Below are positions 15,055 to 19,171 of a stretch of 19,171 bases of DNA, one piece after another. The notes under the pieces were generated by a model, which was not told the origin of the DNA, did no database searches, and saw nothing but the letters and a program-made list of their open reading frames with translations. The position numbers were made by a program, and so were the translations under genes. Source of the stretch: an uncultured Beijerinckiaceae bacterium (GTDB lineage: Bacteria > Pseudomonadota > Alphaproteobacteria > Rhizobiales > Beijerinckiaceae); NCBI GenBank assembly GCA_937863205.1, contig CALMGA010000062.1, positions 1 to 19,171 on the forward strand. The letters run 5' to 3'. The number at the start of each line of letters is the position of its first letter. Position 1 is the first letter of the stretch.

Positions 15055-15705
15055 CTATGGCGGCGTCGGGGTCTTGGAGAGGGCCAGCGGCCGGCAGGCC
15101 AGCACGACCAGGATCGAGATCAGGCTCGCCGCGCAGACGTCCGACAGGAAGTGCGCGCCCAGCGCCATGCGCCAGCCCCCCGTGAGAACGGCGAAGGCGA
15201 AGGCCGCCGCGACCGCCGCGCCGCGCCATGGCTGGGGCGCCAAACTCGCCGGGGCCAGCGTCCAGGCGGCCAGCGCCGTCTCGCCCGAGGGAAAGGAACA
15301 ATCGTGCCGGCAGGCGCCGTCGAAGCGGCTCCACGGCCGGAACGCGTTCGCCCCGCCGAACTCGCTCAAGGCGCGGGGCCTGGGGCGATGCGACACCTCC
15401 TTCAGCGTGGCGTGCACGGTCAGGCCGGGCCCGGCATAGAGGCTGAGCAGGAGGAACAGCAGCGAGCCCGGGCCAAGCCGCGGGACGCCGGGTCGCGCCG
15501 ACGCCAGGAGGAGCACGGCGAGGAGCACGAAAGGCAGCGCCCACAGCGTGTAGCGCAGGGCGATACCGCCCGGCGTGTCGCCGATGAAGTGTCCGGGCCT
15601 GTCGAGGAAAAGCCGGGCGACGTCGACATCGAGGCCGGGTCGCAGGATCAGCACGATCAGCGCGAGGGCCAACACGGCGGCAAAGGCGAGGCAGGTTTTC
15701 AGCAC
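15055..15705 (-). CDS. PAP2-superfamily membrane phosphatase with PSGE variant motif
   Basis: The 216-residue protein has about six membrane helices and acts on lipid phosphates or undecaprenyl-pyrophosphate-like substrates at the periplasmic face. The three PAP2 motifs are present: K-x6-R-P as KEVSHRPRP (102-110), P-S-G in CSFPSGETA (136-144), and R-x5-H-x3-D as RMALGAHFLSD (179-189), with nucleophile H185 and D189. The motif-2 histidine of the usual PSGH is Glu (E142). Some PAP2 subgroups carry this change, so it need not mean inactivity. Specificity (lipid A, PgpB-like or UppP-like) is unresolved. The start ATG at 15705 faces the MoeB/ThiF gene 90 bp away, a shared promoter region. GST follows downstream. 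Confidence 0.88.
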   Translation of the reverse strand: MLKTCLAFAAVLALALIVLILRPGLDVDVARLFLDRPGHFIGDTPGGIALRYTLWALPFVLLAVLLLASARPGVPRLGPGSLLFLLLSLYAGPGLTVHATLKEVSHRPRPRALSEFGGANAFRPWSRFDGACRHDCSFPSGETALAAWTLAPASLAPQPWRGAAVAAAFAFAVLTGGWRMALGAHFLSDVCAASLISILVVLACRPLALSKTPTPP

Positions 15706-15795
15706 CCCCGCTCCATGCCGCAGCGAGCGCCGCGACGCCAGACCTGCGCGGCCGCTCGACGGGACAAGCTTGCTTGGCGGCCTTATATCCAGGCG

Positions 15796-16590
15796 ATGCT
15801 GTCACCCGCCGAAATCGAGCGCTACGCCCGCCACCTCGTGCTGCGCGACATCGGCGGCCCCGGCCAGCAGAAGCTCAAGGCGGCACGGGTGCTGGTGATC
15901 GGCGCCGGCGGCCTCGGGTCGCCGTTGATCCAGTACCTCGCCGCCGCCGGGGTCGGCACGCTGGGCCTCGTGGACGACGACCTCGTGGCGCTGTCGAACC
16001 TGCAGCGCCAAGTCCTCCATGGCACGCCGGACGTGGGCCGGCGCAAGGTCGAGAGCGCGGCCGAGGCGGTCGCTAGGCTCAACCCGCACGTCCGGGTCGA
16101 CGCGATGCCGATCCGGCTGACCGACGGCAATGCGCGCGAACTGGTACGCGGCTGGGACGTGGTGGCGGACGGGTCCGACAATTTCACCACCCGCTACGCC
16201 GTATCGGATGCCTGCTTCTTCGAGGCGAGGCCGCTGGTGAGCGCGGCGGTCGGCTCGTTCGACGCCTCGCTGACGACCCTGCGGCCCTTCGAGCGCGCGC
16301 CGGGCGGCGGAGCGCCCAACCCGACCTACCGCTGCCTTTTTCCCGCGCCGCCGCCCGCAGGCAGCGTGCCGACCTGCGTCGAGGCCGGCGTGCTCGGGGC
16401 CCTGACCGGGATCCTTGGCGCGATGATGGCGATGGAGGTGGTCCGTGAGATCATCGGCTTCGGCGAGGGTCTCGTCGGCCGGCTTCTCCTCGTGGATGCT
16501 TTGTCGATGCGGTTCGAGACCCTGACGTATGGCTGGGACCCGTCGAACCCGCTCAGCGGGACCGGGCGAACCGATCGATCAAGCGACTGA
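15796..16590 (+). CDS. HesA/MoeB/ThiF family E1-like adenylyltransferase lacking most zinc ligands
   Basis: The product is 264 residues, the usual MoeB length. MoeB and ThiF adenylate the C-terminal glycine of MoaD or ThiS to prepare sulfur transfer for molybdopterin or thiamine. The nucleotide-binding site VIGAGGLGSPLIQYLAAAGV (34-53) is intact, followed by DDDLVALSNLQRQVLH (60-75) and DGSDNF (125-130) with catalytic D128. C194 in VPTCVEAGVLG matches the conserved crossover-loop cysteine. The two zinc CxxC pairs of E. coli MoeB correspond to T177-x-x-C180 and N251-x-x-S254, so three of four ligands are missing. I recall this as common in alphaproteobacterial homologues. No MoaD or ThiS is nearby. 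ATG 15796 follows AGGCG. The longer upstream open frame is a PAP2 shadow. Confidence 0.88.
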   Translation: MLSPAEIERYARHLVLRDIGGPGQQKLKAARVLVIGAGGLGSPLIQYLAAAGVGTLGLVDDDLVALSNLQRQVLHGTPDVGRRKVESAAEAVARLNPHVRVDAMPIRLTDGNARELVRGWDVVADGSDNFTTRYAVSDACFFEARPLVSAAVGSFDASLTTLRPFERAPGGGAPNPTYRCLFPAPPPAGSVPTCVEAGVLGALTGILGAMMAMEVVREIIGFGEGLVGRLLLVDALSMRFETLTYGWDPSNPLSGTGRTDRSSD

Positions 16591-16605
16591 GAGCGATAAT
16601 AAGTA

Positions 16606-16629
16606 AGGGGCCGGCTCGCGCCGACCCCT
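16606..16629. terminator. Hairpin between convergent genes
   Basis: AGGGG-C-CGGC (16606-16615), loop TCGC and GCCG-A-CCCCT (16620-16629) form a 10-bp stem with a single mismatch. It lies 16 nt after the MoeB/ThiF stop and 20 nt beyond the stop of the convergent secreted protein, so it can serve both. No T-run follows. Confidence 0.65.
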
Positions 16630-16649
16630 CGAACGAACTGGCAGTCGGT

Positions 16650-16883
16650 TCAGTAGCGGTCGCGCGGACCGTTGTCACGATCATAGGCGCTGCGCCCCTC
16701 GTAAGTCCGACGCCCACGGTACTCGTCGCGACCGCGGTAAGCATCACGATCCCGATCGTAACCACGATGTATTCCCGAATCAACGCCGACGCCGCCCGGC
16801 CCGATATACAATCCCTGAGCAAATACGGGCAGCGCAGCGGTCGTACCGACGCCAATCAAAGCGGCCATAAGTAGGTGACGCAT
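16650..16883 (-). CDS. Small secreted Arg/Asp/Tyr-rich protein, function unknown
   Basis: The 77-residue product has a clear signal peptide, MRHLLMAALIGVGTTAALPV followed by FAQG, with a likely cut after FAQ (23). The short mature part begins with a Gly-rich segment (LYIGPGGVGVDSG) and continues with loose repeats of Arg, Asp, Tyr and Gly such as RDRDAYRGRDEYRGRRTYEG. It is probably disordered and periplasmic or extracellular. Similar small proteins are, from memory, frequent and uncharacterised in Hyphomicrobiales. The start is well supported by AAGGAG (16895-16890) with 6-nt spacing. Upstream is a candidate EcfG-type promoter, which would make it a general stress gene. It converges on the MoeB/ThiF gene with a terminator between. 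Confidence 0.8.
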   Translation of the reverse strand: MRHLLMAALIGVGTTAALPVFAQGLYIGPGGVGVDSGIHRGYDRDRDAYRGRDEYRGRRTYEGRSAYDRDNGPRDRY

Positions 16884-16889
16884 CTTTAT

Positions 16890-16895
16890 CTCCTT
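16890..16895 (-). promoter_or_regulatory. Strong ribosome binding site of the small secreted protein
   Basis: AAGGAG on the minus strand lies 6 nt before ATG 16883. It is one of the two best Shine-Dalgarno matches in the window and fixes the start. Confidence 0.8.
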
Positions 16896-16912
16896 CTTGG
16901 ATCTGGGGACTG

Positions 16913-16938
16913 AACATGTCGGTGGGGCGTTCGGTTCC
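16913..16938 (-). promoter_or_regulatory. Candidate sigma-EcfG (general stress) promoter
   Basis: On the minus strand GGAAC (16938-16934), a 17-bp spacer and TGTT (16916-16913) match the alphaproteobacterial EcfG consensus GGAAC-N16/17-(C/T)GTT. Transcription would begin near 16906, just upstream of the RBS and about 23 nt before the start codon, a sensible leader. Confidence 0.45.
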
Positions 16939-17122
16939 TTCGGGCGCGGCGCGGGATAGGCTAATGCGACATCGATCCGGAAACCCGCCTTGCCCCTTGC
17001 GACAGGTTTCGGGCCGTTCCGCGCGACATTTGGACACCTTTGAACAGCTGAAGGGGTTGGGACGCAGCCTGCGCGGGGCCGGTGCGGGATCGAGATGTGT
17101 ACCTTCCGGCCAAAACGATTAT

Positions 17123-19018
17123 ATGCCGGCCATGACCGACGCCCCTGCCACAGACGCCCCCCTGATCGACGTCATCGCCGATGCTGCGGCAGAAGCCACG
17201 GTGGCCGACGCCACGGCCGTGAAGGGAAAGCGCGGCCGCGGCAACCTGCGCGCCCTGCTGCCGATCCTGCCCTACGCGGTTCGCTACCGCGCCCGCATCG
17301 CCGGGGCGTTCCTGTCGCTGGTCGCGGCCTCGGCGGCGACGCTGGTGGTGCCGGTCGCGATCCGGCGCATCGTCGACTTCGGCTTCACCTCGGAAAAGTC
17401 GGGGCTCATCAACTCCTACTTCATCGCCATGCTGGCCGTCGCCGCCGTGCTCGCGCTGGCGTCGGGAGCCCGCTACTTCTTCGTGATGACGCTGGGTGAG
17501 CGGATCGTGTCGGACCTGCGTTCGGACGTGTTCCGCCACCTGACCCGGCTCGACGCGCCCTTCTACGATACCGCGCGCGTCGGCGAGCTGATCTCGCGGC
17601 TGACGGCCGATACCACCCAGCTGAAGTCCTCCTTCGGCTCGTCGGCCTCGGTGCTACTGCGCAACCTGTTCCTGTTCGTGGGATCGTTCGTGCTGATGTT
17701 CGCCACCGCGGCCAAGCTGTCGGCCTTTGTCTTCGTGGTGCTGCCGGTGATCGTGCTGCCGCTCGTCGCCTCCGGGCGGATCGTGCGCAGGCGCTCGCGC
17801 GCGGCGCAGGACACGCTGGCCGACGCCACCGCCTACGCCGCCGAAAGCCTCGGCGCGGTGCGGGCGATGCAGGCCTACAATGCCCAGGGCACCACGGCCG
17901 GCCGCTTCGCCGAGGCGGTTGAAACGGCGTTCGACGCCTCGAAGCGGGCCATCGCCGCCCGCGCGACCCTGACGGCGGTGGTGATCCTGCTCGTCACCGG
18001 CTCGATCGTGCTGGTGCTGTGGTTCGGGGCGCACGATGTGCTCGCCGGGCGCATGACCGGCGGCCAGCTTTCGCAGTTCGTGCTCTACGCCGTTCTCGGC
18101 GCTTCTTCGCTTGGCCAGCTCAGCGAGGTGTGGGGCGAGCTCGTGTCCGCCGCCGGTGCCGCCGACCGCATCGGCGAGATCCTCCGCATCGAGCCGCGCA
18201 TCGTCGCCCCGGCGGTGCCGGCCGTGCTGCCGATCCCGGCGCAGGGGCTGCTCGCCTTCGAGGACGTGAGCTTCGCCTATCCCGGACGCAAGCGCGCGAC
18301 CAAGGACGAGACGGCGGAGGCGCCGGCGCTGCGCGACCTCGCCTTCACCGTGCGCCCGGGCGAGACGGTGGCGATCGTCGGGCCCTCGGGGGCCGGCAAG
18401 ACGACGCTGTTCCAGCTGCTGCTGCGCTTCTACGATCCCGGCGCCGGGCGCATCCTGTACGACGGCATCGACATCCGCACCCTCGATCCGGCCGACCTGC
18501 GCGCCCACATCCGCAGCGTGCCGCAGGAGCCGGTGATCTTCGGCCTGTCCGTGCTCGACAACATCCGCTACGGCCGGCCGGAGGCTTCGCTCGCCGCCGT
18601 GCGCCGGGCGGCCGAGCAGGCGGCGGCCGACGGCTTCATCCGCGCCCTGCCCGACGGCTACGACACCGTGATCGGCGAGCGCGGCCTCAACCTGTCCGGC
18701 GGCCAGCGCCAGCGCCTCGCCATCGCCCGCGCGATCCTGGTCGCGGCGCCGGTCCTGCTGCTCGACGAGGCTACCTCGTCGCTTGATGCGGAAAGCGAGA
18801 CCCTGGTGCAGGGCGCGCTGGAGAAGCTGATGACGACCCGCACCACCCTGGTGATCGCCCACCGCCTCGCCACAGTGCTGAAAGCCGACCGCATCCTGGT
18901 GCTGGACAACGGCCGCATCGTGGAAGAAGGCACGCACCGCACGCTGCTGGCGCAGAACGGGCTCTACGCCCGCCTCGCCAAGCTGCAGTTCGAGTCGCAC
19001 GCCGATGCGGCAGAATAA
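17123..19018 (+). CDS. MsbA/ABCB-type ABC exporter (fused membrane and ATPase domains)
   Basis: The product is about 631 residues, a half-transporter that would work as a homodimer exporting lipids, drugs or similar amphiphiles across the inner membrane. An Ala/Asp-rich acidic N-terminal tail of about 35 residues precedes six membrane helices (about 50-310), with FVMTLGERIVSDLRSDVFRH and LDAPFYDTARVGELISRLTA as the intracellular-loop signatures. The ATPase has Walker A GPSGAGKTT (about 420-428), Q-loop VPQEPVIFG, signature LSGGQRQR (about 523-530), Walker B LLLDEATSSLD and switch AHR (about 578-580), all intact. Substrate unknown. The frame stays open upstream to 16916, but that part lacks any family feature. 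ATG 17123 or 17132 is preferred, though neither has a clear Shine-Dalgarno. It is divergent from the small secreted gene. Confidence 0.9.
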   Translation: MPAMTDAPATDAPLIDVIADAAAEATVADATAVKGKRGRGNLRALLPILPYAVRYRARIAGAFLSLVAASAATLVVPVAIRRIVDFGFTSEKSGLINSYFIAMLAVAAVLALASGARYFFVMTLGERIVSDLRSDVFRHLTRLDAPFYDTARVGELISRLTADTTQLKSSFGSSASVLLRNLFLFVGSFVLMFATAAKLSAFVFVVLPVIVLPLVASGRIVRRRSRAAQDTLADATAYAAESLGAVRAMQAYNAQGTTAGRFAEAVETAFDASKRAIAARATLTAVVILLVTGSIVLVLWFGAHDVLAGRMTGGQLSQFVLYAVLGASSLGQLSEVWGELVSAAGAADRIGEILRIEPRIVAPAVPAVLPIPAQGLLAFEDVSFAYPGRKRATKDETAEAPALRDLAFTVRPGETVAIVGPSGAGKTTLFQLLLRFYDPGAGRILYDGIDIRTLDPADLRAHIRSVPQEPVIFGLSVLDNIRYGRPEASLAAVRRAAEQAAADGFIRALPDGYDTVIGERGLNLSGGQRQRLAIARAILVAAPVLLLDEATSSLDAESETLVQGALEKLMTTRTTLVIAHRLATVLKADRILVLDNGRIVEEGTHRTLLAQNGLYARLAKLQFESHADAAE

Positions 19019-19023
19019 GCGTC

Positions 19024-19069
19024 GCATCGGATCGATCCGAAAGCGAGGGCGCACCTTTCGGCTCGATGC
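19024..19069. repeat. Palindromic intergenic repeat, module A, second locus
   Basis: GCATCG (19024-19029) pairs with CGATGC (19064-19069), and CCGAAAG (19037-19043) with CTTTCGG (19055-19061). This is the same nested layout as at 7507-7552. It starts 6 bp after the exporter stop and could act as its terminator. Confidence 0.75.
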
Positions 19070-19120
19070 TCTCGACCTTGTCCGGCAGGCGGACATCCTC
19101 CGTCGACCTACCGGAAGGCT

Positions 19121-19159
19121 AGAGCACCGGACCCGAAATCGGATCCGGTTCGATGCTCT
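19121..19159. repeat. Palindromic intergenic repeat, module B, second locus
   Basis: AGAGCA (19121-19126) pairs with TGCTCT (19154-19159), with inner CCGGA/TCCGG and CCGA/TCGG pairing. The right end, TTCGATGCTCTAA, is close to the TCCGATGCTCTAA that ends the hairpin at 7568-7597. The window ends 12 bp later. Confidence 0.65.
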
Positions 19160-19171
19160 AAGTCGCTGTGC

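Noticed and set aside
17654..19096. Minus-strand frame of 480 codons antisense to the ABC exporter
   Set aside because: The exporter has every ABC motif; the antisense product is His/Gln/Arg-rich.

Overview
The window reads as chromosomal DNA of a GC-rich alphaproteobacterium, most likely order Hyphomicrobiales (Rhizobiales). The reasons are the flagellar rod order flgB-flgC-fliE-flgG, a LysR regulator that resembles rhizobial LsrB, a cysteine-poor MoeB/ThiF-like protein, and palindromic intergenic repeats of rhizobial style. Genus cannot be fixed from sequence alone. Nearly all coding capacity is ordinary. I see no phage, transposase, CRISPR array, tRNA or rRNA.

Layout. (1) 1-1431, minus strand: flagellar proximal rod operon flgB, flgC, fliE and the start of flgG, which runs off the left edge. 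(2) 1632-2120, plus: a small exported protein with two copies of a Cys/WREA/DHVCV repeat, divergent from flgB. (3) 2154-6093, minus: a processive-type GT2 glycosyltransferase, inorganic pyrophosphatase (ppa), a GNAT acetyltransferase and an O-antigen-ligase-like membrane protein. The first and last suggest surface or extracellular polysaccharide. (4) 6454-7347, plus: a cysteine-free LysR regulator, followed by palindromic repeats and a strong hairpin. (5) 7598-7822, minus: a small unknown protein. (6) 8339-12232, plus: a sulfonate uptake and desulfonation operon in the order ssuC-ssuB-ssuD-ssuA. (7) 12236-15705, minus: a HAD phosphatase with no canonical start codon, argG, a 14-bp tandem repeat in the argG leader, a GST and a PAP2 phosphatase. 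(8) 15796-16590, plus: a MoeB/ThiF-like E1 enzyme, then a terminator. (9) 16650-16883, minus: a small secreted Arg/Asp/Tyr-rich protein with a good RBS and a possible EcfG-type promoter. (10) 17123-19018, plus: an MsbA-like ABC exporter. Two further palindromic repeats end the window.

How the genes work together. The clearest unit is the ssu operon: SsuA binds sulfonate in the periplasm, SsuC and SsuB import it, and SsuD releases sulfite using FMNH2. The FMN reductase SsuE is not in the window. FlgB, FlgC and FliE build the proximal rod and its junction with the MS ring, and FlgG forms the distal rod. The remaining genes are mostly single housekeeping or envelope functions.

The features most worth a second look are the WREA-repeat exported protein, the 14-bp repeat that places a TTGAC motif every 14 bp upstream of argG, the two-module palindromic repeat seen at two loci, the missing start codon of the HAD gene, and candidate operators upstream of the LysR gene and the small unknown gene.
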